NCBI GenBank assembly: GCA_963682055.1
Contig: OY821748.1
Coordinates: forward strand, 6,796,843 to 6,860,842
DNA length: 64,000 nt
Reading direction: 5' to 3'
DNA from: Primula veris
Taxonomy: Eukaryota > Streptophyta > Magnoliopsida > Ericales > Primulaceae
This document shows, one piece after another, positions 63,956 through 64,000 of the stretch. The translations under genes were made by a program, and so were the position numbers. Each line of letters opens with the position of its first letter. Within the stretch, counting starts at the first letter, position 1. The notes under the pieces are model-generated. The model was not told the origin of the DNA. It did no database searches and saw only the letters and a program-made list of their open reading frames with translations.

Positions 63956-64000
63956 AAGAATCAAAATCCTAACAATAATAACCAAGTCGATATTGCTTCA
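63956..64000 (+). pseudogene. Start of a third UIM unit, ATG replaced by AAG (cut by window end)
   Basis: AATCAAAATCCTAACAATAA, then TAACCAAGTCGATATTGCTTCA, matches the first exon at 56407 (AATCAAAATCCTAACAATAG). The preceding codon is AAG (63956-63958) where unit 2 has ATG. The rest lies beyond the window. It may be a pseudogene or use another start. Confidence 0.6.

Overview
This window looks like nuclear DNA of a flowering plant, most likely a eudicot. Its genes are long and have many GT-AG introns. It holds plant-type proteins (NDR and CK1 kinases, a CCD4 carotenoid dioxygenase, an XBAT35-like RING tail). The intergenic DNA is AT-rich and packed with MITEs, foldback elements, microsatellites and transposon remnants. 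I cannot name the species; an Asteraceae-like genome is only a guess. Coordinates of spliced genes were worked out by hand from reading frame, splice dinucleotides and intron phase. All major genes read on the + strand.

Layout. 1-730: part of a Copia-type LTR. 2668-8164: a six-exon ASCH-domain (ASC-1-like) gene, with a Stowaway-like MITE just before its start codon. 8165-13400: intergenic, with MITEs, a broken gene for a secreted protein built of 48-residue repeats, and a possible Helitron end. 15418-21689: a 12-coding-exon NDR kinase gene (546 aa). 21690-31300: transposon-rich, with a frameshifted Myb/SANT-like pseudogene of Harbinger type. 31738-34190: minisatellites, one split by a 1,076-bp foldback element with 9-bp target duplications. 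36995-38728: an intronless CCD4 gene (577 aa). 43324-47435: a complete CACTA element (TIRs, TCC target duplications, AGCAACA subterminal repeats) carrying a captured multi-exon cyclin B2 fragment and a decayed transposase-associated ORF.

The most interesting part is 47819-64000. A 12-exon gene encodes a complete-looking casein kinase 1 catalytic domain fused in frame to a ubiquitin-interacting motif (UIM) and an XBAT35-like C-terminal RING finger (418 aa). About 4.4 kb downstream is a second gene with no kinase. It has five UIM-bearing exons, all flanked by phase-1 introns, and then the same type of RING exon (399 aa). Decayed UIM exons lie in its introns. The flanking DNA shows that the UIM-RING unit was tandemly duplicated, and a third copy begins at the right edge with ATG changed to AAG. 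I infer that a CK1 gene was joined to the first unit of a UIM-RING array. This would combine a kinase, a ubiquitin reader and a predicted E3 ligase in one protein.
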